In this document: positions 34,967-47,463 of the stretch, piece by piece
Layout: the number at the start of each line of letters is the position of its first letter
Position numbering within the stretch: position 1 is the stretch's first letter
NCBI GenBank assembly: GCA_034766995.1
Contig: CM068315.1
Span: forward strand, 7,327,185 to 7,391,184
DNA from: Acanthacorydalis orientalis
Taxonomy: Eukaryota > Arthropoda > Insecta > Megaloptera > Corydalidae
Direction: 5' to 3'
DNA: 64,000 nt
Translations under genes and position numbers: made by a program
Notes under the pieces: generated by a model
What the model saw: the letters and a program-made list of their open reading frames with translations, nothing else
Told to the model about the DNA's origin: nothing
Database searches by the model: none

Positions 34967-35622
34967 GTTTTGATGTATACACCAACATACAGTAATAATT
35001 CTTTAAAAGAAAGCAATTAAACTTGTCATTTTAATCTAAACGCGCATTGATGATTAATAATTCTGCAATTAAAAAAGCATGCCATTAAAAAGTTTCTCTA
35101 GCGCTTTGAACAACGAGCACTAGCAATAAAATTTTTTCCTGTCATCTATTTTTAATCAGTTGCGCACATTTTGGACACATTCGTTTATTATTTAGAAGTT
35201 TCTACATTTTCAATTTGTTAAACGGTTTCATGCATTAAATGCATGTAGAGACAAAAATTCAATGAATTTTAATATTAAATTACTTTTACTCAATTTGACA
35301 ATACAGAATTCATTTTTATTTCACTTATAAAAAATTTCGAAAAATATTACCAAAAGCATTATTTTTTACTAAGGCAAAGCAAAATAAAAATGTAAAAAAA
35401 TACAAATAAAGAACAGTGACTCAAAGTTTGATTCAGAAGTAATTAAAAAATCAGCAGTACAATTCTTTATAGTCAATTTTATATCATTATTCAATAAACC
35501 TGGTAGCAGTTCCAACTTCTTAAAATAATGTAAATTATATCTTTTTAATTACCCCAACTAAACAAATAAAAAACAGTTACTAGAACATATATCTCATTTA
35601 ACATCACGTGTTATTGCAACTA
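34967..35622. other. Anonymous AT-rich stretch
   Basis: Nothing recognised. Confidence 0.5.
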
Positions 35623-36447
35623 CGAGAGTCGTTTGATAAGTTTGGTAAATTTCTATGAGATAGTGCCTTCATTGATTTAGTAACATCACGGCTGACAAGT
35701 TTCACTTTTCAAACTAGCATAGGTGAAATTTCAGTCAGAAACAACCCATTGTTCACATTCTATAGATGTTTGAAGCGAGCATTGTAGCAGTTGATGCAAA
35801 AATGGAAAAAACGAAAACGAATAGACCTTTTTGCGTGCATTCGAAACTGTGAATAAAACATGGATTCACCTTCACACCTGAGTCGAAGCAGCAGTCAAAG
35901 CAATTGATAACACCTGGTGAAAGTACGCCAAAGGAGGCGAAGACCGTTTTGTCGGATGAGAAGGTGATGGCCACAATTTTTTGGAATTCCAAAACAAATT
36001 ACCCTGATCGACTTCTTAACGAAGGAGGAAACAATATCAGGAGCCTATTATGCAACATTATTTGGACCGTTTGGAAGAAGAGTTGAAACAATAACCAAAA
36101 ATTGCACAAAAAAGGTATTCTTTCACCAGGACAACGCGCCGTCCCACAAATCGACCGTCGCAATGGCAAAATTGTATGAATTGGGCTTCGAATCGATTCC
36201 TCATCCACATTATTCTTCGGACTTGACCCCGTGCGACTTTTTTCTCGTCCCAAACTTGAAAATTTGACGCGATGGGAAGAAATTCTCGTCGAATGAGGAT
36301 GTAATCGCCGCCATCAACGCGTATTTGGTAGACTCACTGGACTAAGTGTATAGTCCTCAGTGGAGACTATATTGATAAATGAAATCGGCTTATTCCAAAA
36401 AACTGTGTTTAACTTGCTTTTTTATCAAACTTATCAAACAACCGATG
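35623..36447 (+). mobile_element. mar-C mariner deletion derivative, copy 1 (825 bp)
   Basis: TA on both sides (35621-35622, 36448-36449). The left end CGAGAGTCGTTTGATAAGTT and the reverse-complemented right end CATCGGTTGTTTGATAAGTT form the terminal repeat. About 450 bp shorter than a complete mariner. After a short N-terminus the sequence jumps to the first catalytic region, so the DNA-binding half is gone. Copy 2 (40371-41193) has the same structure and length. Confidence 0.82.
35768..36350 (+). pseudogene. mar-C transposase catalytic-domain pseudogene
   Basis: In order, with frameshifts: VNKTWIH (Asp and Glu of the DETWIH box replaced by Asn and Lys), KTVLSDEKVMATIFWNSKT, FFHQDNAPSHKSTVAMAKLY (second Asp kept) and PHPHYSSDLTPCDFFLVPNL (third Asp kept). 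There are 34 residues between the second and third Asp, the mariner D,D34D spacing. A stop follows NLKI. A terminal reading VYSPQWRLY matches the mariner C-terminus. Confidence 0.8.
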
Positions 36448-36529
36448 TATATAGTCTACTCAATACGTTGTTTAGAAGAACTTTACAGTAATTCATTAAA
36501 GGTTTAGATATTGCAATATATGGTACGGT

Positions 36530-37140
36530 TATTTTACTAATATCATAAACAAAATGCATAAAGCTCTAAACTTTGCGATAGGATTAAAGACTGTTGTCTT
36601 AAAATAAAAGGGAAATGTTTTTTAACACCAGTGACAACAAGACCATTACTTGACAACAGTGGGAACATATAGAATCTATATACCGTTTTGAAAAATCGAG
36701 ATATCGAATGAATACAAAGAAAAGCAGCATTTTTAGTTTTAAACAGACTTGTTAGTTCAAGTAAGGTTGAACTATTTAAAGTACTTGGACGGGAAAAGAA
36801 AGAAAGTCACAACTTTAACTTATCTATGTAAATCTCTGCTATAAATCTCTGCATCCTCCAACATTCAGAATTTAATAGAAGAGTAACTTCATTTAATAGA
36901 AGAGTAGCTCATCATTCGTTCAAATGAAATTAGAAGCCTATAAAAAGAAAATAGATAAATGTTCGATTTTTATAAAGGCTTTCGTACTTGGAATTAATTG
37001 TATCTCTACATCAATTGTCTCTATCATTGGTAAAAAAGTATTTAAGAATAATTTAAAGACATCATCAGGAAAAAAGAAAGTTTTGATCCTTTGTGTACAT
37101 CATGCTGTTAGTTTTGCAGTACTAATGTACTTGAAATTAT
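36530..37140 (+). mobile_element. Jockey/CR1-like LINE ORF2 tail, decayed
   Basis: Plus-strand segments read NKMHKALNFAIGLK, then EIQRKAAFLVLNRLVSSSKV-type sequence near 36705-36765 (DIE, stop, IQRKAAFLVLNRL, then VELFKVLG), and HHSFK near 36910. These follow the order of the C-terminal part of jockey-like ORF2 proteins (IEKIQRKAARFVLN.., LGW.., RR..HSF). Many stops and frameshifts. No poly-A or TSD identified. Confidence 0.5.
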
Positions 37141-37521
37141 TATTCTGTGAATTTTTAAATAATAAAAATATTTTTCAAAGAAGTTATAGTTAGTTAAGAT
37201 ATGATTTTAAAATGTTAGTAGATGTAAAGTTATAAACTAATTTAAAAATTAAAATTATATTGAAAGAAGAATCATATTATTTAATAAAAGAAATATTTTG
37301 TGTCTAATATTTATTTATAGCAATAAGTTCTGTTTTATAAGTGAAATTATGATAGTTTATGTAAGGTTTTTATAAAATTTTTATATGATTTAAATAATTT
37401 AACATGTAATGTAAGACTATATGACAAAAAATAGTCACTACTAAAAAATTGAAACAATATCTGAATAATTATGCGATGGATCAACAATCTTATAACACAT
37501 TATATTCTAATGATAGTCACG

Positions 37522-37523
<2 letters not shown>
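37141..37523. other. Anonymous AT-rich stretch
   Basis: Nothing recognised. Confidence 0.5.

Positions 37524-37570
<47 letters not shown>
37524..37570. repeat. (TA)n microsatellite
   Basis: 47 bp. Confidence 0.97.
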
Positions 37571-37573
<3 letters not shown>

Positions 37574-38078
37574 GGTGTGTACATCCATGTATAAGAATGT
37601 AAGTTTGTAATGTATATTTACATTGTATCAAATATTAATCATATGAATCATTCAGATGAATCAGTGATCTTAAGATTTATACCACGAACCGATGACTAAT
37701 CAAATGAATCTCTGCAGTTTCACAAGCTCTCATATTTTTCGTCGAGAAAATAGTTGAGATACTTTCAATACTAGTTGTTTAAATATTTTTGATACAGTAT
37801 AATTGGAAGACAAGTTTGATATTAAACTGTGAATCGCATGTAATAAAAAGATGAATTTTGAAAAAACCAATGTTAAGAATCAGAGCACAGTACATTGACC
37901 GTTTTGGTCCAGCCAGAGGCTAATCTGGCTGCTACCACGATGGTAACTTTAAGTCTAATGATAATGCTCCATGATTACCACATCTCCCGTCTTGTATTCA
38001 AGCAAATACTTTATTTTAGTTTATATTTTGTATGGTATTTAAACACTTTTTGTAACTGTTAACACATACAAATAACGG

Positions 38079-38082
<4 letters not shown>
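37571..38082. other. Stretch with two adjacent small hairpins
   Basis: AGCCAGA-ggctaa-TCTGGCT (37911-37930) and TACCA-cga-TGGTA (37933-37945) lie in a slightly GC-richer patch (37870-38000). No coding sequence recognised. Confidence 0.5.
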
Positions 38083-38135
<53 letters not shown>

Positions 38136-38154
38136 CATATGTATGTATGTATAT
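38083..38154. repeat. (TA)n with TATG/CATA tail
   Basis: Pure TA to 38128, then mixed units. Confidence 0.95.
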
Positions 38155-38235
38155 AAGTATACAAATGTATGAACCAAATTCATACAAAATTAAAAAATAT
38201 TTTTGTCTCAATTTGATTGTTATCTAAAAAAAATA

Positions 38236-38724
38236 TCAAAACTTTTTTTATTGAAAGTGTCACTTCAGCGTGTTCATGTTAATATAATTCTAAAATGCAT
38301 TTTTCGGTCTGTATTTTGATAACATCGAGTTTACTTTTATTATTAATTTTTCTTCAAAGTGGACTATTGAATTAAAGATGGATAAAAAGCAAATAAGAGA
38401 ACTTTTTGTACGAATTCAAAACGGGTGATAAAATAGTAGAAACTGCTCGTAAACTAAAGGATGCTTTTAGTGTGGGGACTGTTAAGGAATGCACGGTGCA
38501 ATGGTGGTTCCAAAAGGTCACGAACGTCCTTCTTCAGTTCATAACGACCAACTGAAGGTGTTAGTTGATTCAGAACCACGCACATCAATTCAAGAGCTTA
38601 TACAAAAGTTATACGTTAGTCATGCAATAGTTCTAGACCATTTAATAAAGCTAAGAAAATCAAAAAAGAGATAAATGTATAAATTTGAAGGTAATTCACC
38701 GTAATTATTTTCCTACCAATCCAG
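38236..38724 (+). mobile_element. mar-B mariner deletion derivative, copy 3
   Basis: The 3' end gtaattattttcctaccaat plus ccag is followed by TA (38725-38726). The 5' inverted repeat is not recognisable, but the 5' untranslated region from gaaagtgtcacttcagcgtg onward matches copy 1. A transposase N-terminal remnant lies at 38378-38672 and ends at LDHL beside the shared deletion join. Confidence 0.75.
38378..38672 (+). pseudogene. mar-B DNA-binding domain remnant
   Basis: MDKKQIRELFVRIQNG, then after a frameshift KIVETARKLKDAFSVGTVKE and CTVQWWF. A short deletion removes the linker; then GHERPSSVHNDQLKVLVDSE, PRTSIQELIQKLYVSHAIVL and DHL. The first and second HTH are both present; the catalytic domain is absent. 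Confidence 0.75.
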
Positions 38725-38726
38725 TA

Positions 38727-39369
38727 TTTTTAACATTTTTCCACTAATAGACAGAATATAATAAGTAGCATATTCATATATTTTATTTTACTCTGTATTA
38801 CTAATTAATAATGATAAAAACCAGCTTGACTGTATACATGTATTTGTTTTCCATTCAAATAATATTAAAAGAAAAAATAAGGTATTAAAATAACAGATTT
38901 TTAAAAATCACACCTATCATCAAAAATTTAGATCTACATTAAACATGAAACATATTTTCCAAAGTTGTATAATACATGTATATTTACAAATACATAGTTT
39001 TTAAATAGTTTATCTCTATTTTCTTAACAAGTCGAAAAACATCTTTTTACTTAACATTTAAAAAAATCTCTTGTGTTTAAATTATCATAAAAATACTTCT
39101 GTATTTAAATTATACTCATATTTGTATTATTAATTGACATGTAAATAAATATTTATAAACACATGTATATTCATCTACACATATACATATATTAACTAAA
39201 ATTACATGATATTGCATTTAATGTAATTATCCACATTTTCTCTAATATCAAACGAGAGAAAACACCCACTTCGAAATTAGTAGTTTTGCATGTGTACAAG
39301 CAATCATTTAGACAGAGCAATTCGTTAAAAAATAAAAGACGAAATGGATGTAAAGAAGTAAAAAAAAAT
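38727..39369. other. Anonymous AT-rich stretch
   Basis: Nothing recognised. Confidence 0.5.
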
Positions 39370-39495
39370 ACACCGTACCGAAAACATTTCTCGTAATCTG
39401 GTCCTGATTCATGCTTATCTAGATTTTTATTCACGTCGAACACGCGATCGGACAGTATGTCGTTTCCTGTTGCTTTGAGTGATTTGTACCGATTT
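39370..39495 (-). other. Exon-like island with a clean minus-strand frame
   Basis: About 125 bp at roughly 40 % GC. The minus frame reads RKREESSNRYKSLKATGNDI, then LSDRVFDVNKNLDKHESGPD and YEKCFRYG, with an in-frame stop only upstream of RKREE and no ATG. Composition is that of an ordinary soluble protein segment, unlike the Tyr/Ile/Lys/Asn-rich background ORFs. A GT follows ttttcg at its 3' side, a weak donor, and no clear 3' splice site is seen. Not recognised. Could be a short internal exon or chance. Confidence 0.25.
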
Positions 39496-39623
39496 GAAGA
39501 TTCTTCTCTCTTTCTTCATATTTATGTATATATGTATATGTGTGTGTTAATTTTTTTTTCACTGCTAGCATGCAACAAGTATTTGTAATTTAAATTTGAA
39601 TTCTATCAAAGGAATAGTGAGTG

Positions 39624-39737
<114 letters not shown>

Positions 39738-40354
39738 TTTTTTCGACTGTATACTTAAATAATATTTATATTTGTGGATGTATTTTATAATTGGCCTCAT
39801 TTTAAATTACAATATATTCATTTGAAAAATATATACAAACAAGTTAATAATAAAAACGAAATCACTTAATTAGAAATGTTTGTATACATATATTCATTTC
39901 ATAACATTTATTTTTTTGTTTATTTATTATTAGAAAAAGCAATTAGGGAGAAATAGAAAACAATTATGAAAAGCATTCCCATTATAAAAATGTATTAAAA
40001 ATCTTAATTTTTTATTTACTATAGAGTTTTGGTATCTCGAACAAGTAAATTCAGATGTTGAGTAATTTAGTTGTTCAAGTTATTATAAATATTTTTTCTT
40101 GAAAGTTAATATTTTAATTAAACATGAAAAGTACAGTTTGTTTGATGTGATGCTGGACTCATTGCTTACACGTTTCTGAAAGTTATAATATGATCATTTG
40201 ATAAGTATGGTACAAATGTTCATCAATATATTGTTCTAAAAATTATTTACACTTTAGATGCTTTTAGTTTTTTAAGCATTAGAATTAATGAAAATTACAC
40301 AAAAAAAAGACAGATTTATGTTTATAGTTCTCTCTTTGTATGCCTTTATATGTC
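39738..40354. other. Anonymous AT-rich stretch
   Basis: Nothing recognised. Confidence 0.5.
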
Positions 40355-40370
40355 TATATATATATATATA

Positions 40371-41193
40371 CAAGGTTGTTTGATAAGTATGCTTAAAAAG
40401 TAAGTTAAGCACCGTTTTTTGGGAAAAAAAACGATTATATTTCTCAACATAGTCTCCATTGAGGGTTATACACTTGACCCAGTGATTATGCAAAATACGC
40501 ATTGACGGCAGAGATGGCATCATCATTCGACGAGAATTTCTTCACACCAAGCCAAATTTTCGAATTTGGGAAGAGGAAGAGTTTACGCGAGGGTACGTTT
40601 GGAGAATATGCTGGATGAGGAATTAATTCGAAGCCCAATTCGTGCTATTTTGCCATTGCAACGGTCGATTTGTGGCACGGCGCGTTGTCCTGGTGAAAGA
40701 ACATTTTTTGTACGCCAATATTGGCCGTTATTGTTGCGACTCTTCCTTCAAACGGTTCAATAATGTTGGATAATATGCTCCTGTTATTGTTTCCCTCTTC
40801 GTTAAGTAGTAGATTAGGATAATTCCTTGGGAATCCTAAAAAAGAGTGTCCATCACCTTCCCATCCGACAAAACGGTCTTCGCTTTCTTCGGCGCACTTT
40901 CACCAGTCGTTGTGCACTACTTTGACTGCTGCTTCGACTCAGGTGTGTTGTGGTAGATTCATGTTTCATCCTTAGTGACGAATCAATGCAAAAAGGCCTA
41001 CTCGTTTTTTTCATTTTTGCAGCAACTGCTGCAATGTTCACTTCAAACATCAGTAGAACGTGAACAACGCGTCTCTTCTGGCTGAAATTTCACCTATGAT
41101 AGTTTAAAAAGTGACACTTAAAAGCCGTGACGTTATCAAATGATTGGTCTAGCAATTTGATAGAAATTTACCAAACTTATCAAACGACTCTCA
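40371..41193 (-). mobile_element. mar-C mariner deletion derivative, copy 2 (823 bp)
   Basis: The left end CAAGGTTGTTTGATAAGTAT directly follows a short TA array (40355-40370). The reverse-complemented right end reads GAGAGTCGTTTGATAAGTTT. Same internal deletion and nearly the same length as copy 1, opposite orientation, 3.9 kb away. The right flank is ca, not TA, so the duplication has decayed there. Confidence 0.82.
40440..41050 (-). pseudogene. mar-C transposase catalytic-domain pseudogene
   Basis: Minus strand: MFEVNIAAVAAKMKKTSRPF joins directly to the first catalytic region, FVTKDET, stop, IYHNTPESKQQSK (first Asp kept). Then FFHQDNAPCHKSTVAMAK (second Asp kept), and PHPAYSPNVPSRKLFLFPNS, where the third Asp of SPDLAPSDFF is lost. 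The C-terminal reading KKFSSNDDAISAVNAYFA is typical of mariner. Stops and frameshifts present. Confidence 0.8.
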
Positions 41194-42039
41194 CAATGTT
41201 AGTTTTCAAATAATGATTAATGTTATTCAAATTTATTTCTTGGCCACTTTTTAAATAACTATTCAGTTTTATGAAAACTATACAAAAAGAGAAGGAAAAT
41301 ATTAAACTACTGTTATTGAAATATAATGATGATAAATACGAACTTAATTAAGCGACATTATTTTCCAATATAGTAGTTGTGTTGTATGTGAAAATGAATG
41401 ATTTTAAGACTTAAAGAAAATATCTTCAAATATATCAAATTAGTTTTTTCGCTTCGCTCGGAATGTAATCTGAAATTTATTTAATAAAACCATTTATAAA
41501 AGGATTATATCCAGTAATCTCTCTATCATTGACTAAAATCTTAATATATATTGTAGCCAATCTGTTTAAAGTCATATATACAAGAAATATCTTATAGAAT
41601 AACTTCGAAGTAATCGAATACTTGTTAACACCTAGACAGTATTAATTTTCTGATACGTTTCACCCACACTTAATGAAAAATATTATACAATCAAGTTCAG
41701 CGACTTTGCATACACATATTCAATGTCAACAGAGATAATTTTCAACAGACTTTAACTAATTCTCTTCTGTAAATTATTAATGTGCACTTGGTGTACTTCA
41801 TAAATGATAAATATCATATGTTGTCTCTAACTTGTATATTTAAACATATATATTATTTACAAACAAGAATAAAATTACACACATTCCGTACATTATGATT
41901 ATTCGTCTTTATCTCAGATTCAAATTCTAGTCTACATATTTTCAGTTCCACTACAATTTAAATGAATTCATTTCATTAAGAATTAATGTAATTTACAAAC
42001 AAAATGTTCTGTGTAAACATTTATCACATGTAACGAAAA

Positions 42040-42043
<4 letters not shown>
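41194..42043. other. Anonymous AT-rich stretch
   Basis: Nothing recognised. Confidence 0.5.

Positions 42044-42102
<59 letters not shown>
42044..42102. repeat. (TA)n microsatellite
   Basis: 59 bp. Confidence 0.97.
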
Positions 42103-42105
<3 letters not shown>

Positions 42106-43956
42106 AATAAAAACGGTATCGACACAATCTAATGTCAGTTTAATATATGTTCAAAATTAATTAATTAAAAATAATTATTCTGACAGAAATGTTGCAATCT
42201 AAATCAAACATTTGGGTATAACATGACAACTTTTTGTCTAAAGAGGAAATAATGTGATCATTAAGTAAGTGAGATCATTATACGTTATCATCGATCTGAT
42301 CAACATTGATTTTGGTAACAATTTTTTTAACTGATATTAATTGATAGTTTAAACGAAATAATCAAAGAAATATGTCATCGAATCTTTTTCAAAAGAATAG
42401 AATCTGTAAATAATCCGTTCAAGTATGTAGAATAGGTTCGGAGTTTCGTTTCGGTTTAATTATTTAAATTGTTTCCGATTAATCAATGCTGTGTGTTGCT
42501 TATCTCAGGTTATTTTGAGACTGGACAAAGAATCGAGATCGGCTAATCGCAAATTAAATCTTGTATTTTGTTCCTACATTGATTGATCGTGCGTATGAAA
42601 TAGGAATAATTTATTATACTGAATATCTACAAATAGGATTTTAAAACTGTACAAAATTATATTGTATCGATATAGCATAAAAGTAGATATGTTTATTAGA
42701 TTTTTGAAATCATAGTGAATTGATAAGTTTTTTGTGATTGTAGGAAATGTGAAAATTTTAAATGTGAGGAACAATTATTTTCGGCTATGCAATCTTTATA
42801 TATGAATTATTAATTTCAAATAGAATGAAAAATGTGATTTTCAAAGAAATGTCATTTAAATCTATCACTAAAGGATATTTAATTGAGCCTTATCTTGTAC
42901 TAATTAAACATTTTAACAGAGTTCTGATGAGAAAGTTAGTTAATTATTCATAAACATTACATTTCATAGTTTTATGTGCTTCTGCTTTACTTGTTAAATA
43001 AGATAAAATGATATAAAAAAGACATATCAATAGGAAAACATATTTAGAATTCTCTAAAACTTCTACACGAACATTTTGGAATAAAATTTTTAGTCTATAT
43101 TTTTCACTTCTATGTTTCCCAATATTTTTTTCTATCAATAACGCATTCATTGCTTGATTTTATACAAGCAAATTTACAAATTGTTTTTGTTAACATTTTT
43201 ATTCTTAAGAAAGATTGTTTAAAATATGATTTAAGAATACAGACTCGCATAAAATAAACTGATTAGATCCTAATATTTTAATTTATGCTCACCTACTTGC
43301 ATTAGTTTATTTTTTTATCACCAGAAAATAAACCCTTACTTACGCTTCATCAGACTTCCGAATAAATTTAAATGCATGTACAAAAAAAACATTTAAAATG
43401 AATGTTTTAAATAATTATGAGTTTTGAGTATTGTTTTTTTATATAATTCATTTTCTCTAACTCTAAAGAAATGTTATATTCAGAAGAAAAATATTATCAT
43501 CATATGTTTGTATTTCAACAATATTTCACTTTTTTACAATAACTCAGTAATTAAATATCAGTGTCTTTTTAGATTTCTAGTGTATTTTTTCTAAGTTATA
43601 AGAAGAAAGAACAACATAAATTGACATACATTTATTTATGTGATGAAAGTTTAGAAATATGTAACTTTCAAGAATACCTTAGAGATTTTTTTATTTATGT
43701 TGTTTACAAACTTTAATTAATAATTAAATCAATTAACAACACTATAAACTGTTGATTAATGTTCTTTGAATTTGAATACTACTTCATTTTATTTTACTAT
43801 CCATGCTGTGTTATAAATCTAATTAAATGAAAATGGTAACACTTGAAAAATAACTGACTTTCTTAAAAAAAGACTATAATTCAAACATTTTGAAATTGAT
43901 TGGGAAACTAACTTATCTATTAATCACCCTGCTGTGCAATTAATTTAACATACATG
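42103..43956. other. Anonymous AT-rich stretch
   Basis: Slightly GC-richer patch at 42420-42600. No ORF with family features, no element. Confidence 0.5.
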
Positions 43957-43969
43957 TACACACACACAT

Positions 43970-44010
<41 letters not shown>

Positions 44011-44011
44011 A
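43957..44011. repeat. (CA)n(TA)n(GA)n compound
   Basis: CA 43957-43967, TA to 43996, GA to 44011. Confidence 0.95.
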
Positions 44012-44835
44012 ATGTAATTAATAAAATTTAATTTGTTACAGGTATGAAACATGGCAAATTACTACTGACCATCGATATGTAAGTTTATTTAAGTACATCT
44101 TATTAAAAATTCTTTCAATTTAATATTTGTTCTTTATGGAAATATTTGAATACGTTTTTTTATTAATTAACTAAAAAGTAATTATATATTTATAGCAAAA
44201 TATTATTTCTTAAAAAGAATTTAAAATATATACGAATATATACGATTGCAAATCAATTGAAATAATATTATACATTCATTTTATATTTCTGACAATTAAA
44301 TATTCTTCTAAAATGATTTTTGATACAAATAGTAAATTTATTCTTAAATATTCAAAATTTCTTAGGTAATTGTTTAAAATTGGAAAAGTAATTTTTTTTA
44401 TTAAATTTCAATAATTTTTAGAACACAGTTTAAAATTTTGCTATAACTTTCTATATATTCTATTTGTGAATATATATTATTTTTTTTGAAAAAAAAACGT
44501 ATTTACAAACAATGGTAATTATTCTACCTAATTAGTATTAAAATTATTTTATATGGAATGTTAATAATAAAAATTATATACAATTAAAATTGCATGTATT
44601 GTGGGAGTGGTTTCTTGTTATTTCATTAGCTACAGTAGTTATTACACCGTTCTTGAAATTACCGTTTAAAAATGATTGAGTTCAGTTATTTATCTCTACT
44701 TTTTATTGGAGTTATTAAATTCTCATCTACATATTTTTTCACTTTACTTTATTTTCAACAATTTATCAACATCAGTTCTGTTTGTTATCTTTCTATGCAG
44801 CGAAGACAAAAAAGATTAAAACTTTGTTGAATACC

Positions 44836-44841
<6 letters not shown>
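44012..44841. other. Anonymous AT-rich stretch
   Basis: Nothing recognised. Confidence 0.5.
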
Positions 44842-44899
<58 letters not shown>

Positions 44900-44919
44900 T
44901 ATATATATAATATATATAG
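44842..44919. repeat. (TA)n with AATA interruptions
   Basis: About 78 bp. Confidence 0.96.
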
Positions 44920-46215
44920 CCAATTTTTTTAAATTTAAAAATTATTAAATAATTAAATTGTTCATAAACTCCTTCATTTTAATTTCTTAAGTATTTGAAA
45001 AATGTAATTCGTGTCTTCTGTCATCTATTTTTTAATATAATTTAGTTTATGTTTACTAATTTAAAATATATAAACATTATTTATATATAAATTTTAACCT
45101 AAGCTGTCTGGTTTTATAAATAATTGACATATTGTTATAATGATCTAATTTGTTTTCAGACACGAGATATTTATAATTATTACATATAAATGTTATTAAA
45201 TCTATTTTTTACTCTTTCGTGTGTAATTTATTATACAATTTATCAATACTAGTGTGCAATTATAAATAATTAAAAGATAAAAAGAGATACAATTATATTA
45301 ATTGCATAAAATATTATATGTAGTAACGTGAGAATATTCGATTTAATTAAAATATTGTTTCCATTTTTAATATAGAAATTAATAGACTTTAATAAATACA
45401 TTTAATAAAATTTGATAATTCTTTCAGTATATATGATTTTTTGCAATCCTTTTGGATATTTTTAAATATTTTTTTATACAATTTTACCAATTTTATTAGA
45501 CAACCGTTTATATCATTTTTATTTGTTAATCTTTTACCTAAAATAGTTTTGTATAAAATCAAATAAACAGTAATAATGATATGACATACAAGAAGAACGA
45601 GATAATATTTCTAAATCTTATTCATATTTTTTCTGAAATCATTTATTATCTGAATTAAGAAATGTATGGTTGTGATAAACAAGAATTTTCTTTTTGCAGC
45701 ATGTTTTAATGTTTCTCTTACTGTTTATCTTGACATTTGAAAATTTCATAATATAAAATACTATGAAAACAAATAAATACACTAATATGAAAACAAAGAA
45801 ATAATTTATGGAATATAACAAAATAAAACAAAAAATGATATTAATGATATAAAAATTAATGATAGTCAAATTTCAATTTACATGCGTACTGAAATAATAA
45901 CAACTGTAAAATTAAGAACAAAAATATTACATTTTTGTAATCAGTAAATAATGAAAGTTATTTCTTTCTTTAGCCATAATAATATTTTAAATAAAATGAA
46001 CTCTCTGACTTAAAAAAACAATTTTCAGAATTCTTTATTCATACAATTAGTATTTCAATAAATATCAAATTGATTTTTATTTCAGTGAGTTGAATATAAT
46101 TGCAACGCTTATTCGTAGAATATTTTGTAATTATCTGAACATTTTTGCTTTAAACATTACGTTACGATTAATTTTTGAAAATTTCATATTATTTAAATAT
46201 ATGTATATATGTATC

Positions 46216-46218
<3 letters not shown>
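44920..46218. other. Anonymous, extremely AT-rich stretch
   Basis: Nothing recognised over 1.3 kb. Confidence 0.5.

Positions 46219-46254
<36 letters not shown>
46219..46254. repeat. (TA)n microsatellite
   Basis: 36 bp. Confidence 0.96.
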
Positions 46255-46258
<4 letters not shown>

Positions 46259-46613
46259 CTTATATACATTAATGGCTATTTATCGTTGAGCAATTGAAAC
46301 TTACCACCTGCTGGTACGTAATTGGTGCTTTTTGGTCAATACTTATTATGTAGTAAAAAGTTGCTGACCCGCTTGACATCGAATGTTGTACATTTTACCA
46401 CCGGTCGAAACAGGCATACATTTCATGTAGAATTATAAATAATATATCAATTAAGTTTATTAACGATTTTGTTTAGTTATTTTTGTTTAGTTATTTTTGT
46501 TTGTTTAATGTTTGTTTATTTTCATTCGCTCGATACGAAATTAATTGTTTAATAAGTCATGTTGGGAAAATATTTTAATGAGAATATCTATTAATATCTG
46601 TTCTCGATACTTT

Positions 46614-46616
<3 letters not shown>
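46255..46616. other. Anonymous stretch
   Basis: A direct repeat of ttttgtttagttatttttgttt near 46468-46503; otherwise nothing. Confidence 0.45.
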
Positions 46617-46660
<44 letters not shown>

Positions 46661-46669
46661 ATATATAGT
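46617..46669. repeat. (TA)n with mixed tail
   Basis: TA to 46651, then acatgtatgtatatata. Confidence 0.95.
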
Positions 46670-46823
46670 ATAAATAAAATAGAAATAAATATTCATATTT
46701 ATTTCAACAAAATAAGGTTTCAATTGTAATAGAAAAATATCACTCTTCAGTGCATCAAAAATATTTGTTGAATAATCATTTAAATCAAGTTATCATTCTG
46801 ATTAAAATACTCGTCTAGGCGTC

Positions 46824-46827
<4 letters not shown>

Positions 46828-46883
<56 letters not shown>
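46828..46883. repeat. (TA)n microsatellite
   Basis: 56 bp. Abuts the left end of mar-E copy 3. Confidence 0.97.
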
Positions 46884-46888
<5 letters not shown>

Positions 46889-47262
46889 TGAATACATTCA
46901 TTCGTTGCCTTTTTATGGAAAATGAATGTTTACTGGAAAATGGAATGAATTTCAATCCTCAAAATATCCCCTATTATTTGCATAACTTTGCTCTATCTAT
47001 CGGGTAAGTGACCAATCCCTTTTCGAAAAAAAGATGGCGGTTTTGAGTCAATGAAGTCGTAAAGCATTTTCGAATCTCTTCAATTGTTTTAGTGTTTTTT
47101 GTATTGTCCCAGTACATTCCTCTAAAGCTGAACAAAACATACACATCGAACGGAAATTTTTTTTCAGTTGAAATGCGAAAAGTTTGCAGTGCTTAATGTG
47201 CTCCTTTTCGGACACCATCATGTTCACTACTATTTTGTGAAATTATACAAACTGCTTAGCAA

Positions 47263-47340
<78 letters not shown>

Positions 47341-47463
47341 ATAGATAGATAGGTTTTAAAGTTAAGGTTGGCATATTAAAATCCTAAAACAATGAAAAAA
47401 CATTTTAATTTAAAACAGAGTTATGATTGATTCAGTTTGAATGCACAGAATTAATTTTCATGC

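Noticed and set aside
35999..36253. Minus-strand 84-codon ORF, and plus-strand 65-codon ORF at 40566
   Set aside because: Both are antisense to the mar-C catalytic domain; their mutual similarity reflects the shared transposon.
42574..43150. Minus ORFs of 66-68 codons
   Set aside because: Composition follows the AT-rich background, with no motif, no donor/acceptor pairing and no GC rise.
45639..45869. Minus 76-codon Phe/Ile/Tyr-rich ORF resembling a membrane protein
   Set aside because: In DNA this AT-rich, TTT/ATT/TAT codons give apparent hydrophobic ORFs by chance. No other coding evidence.
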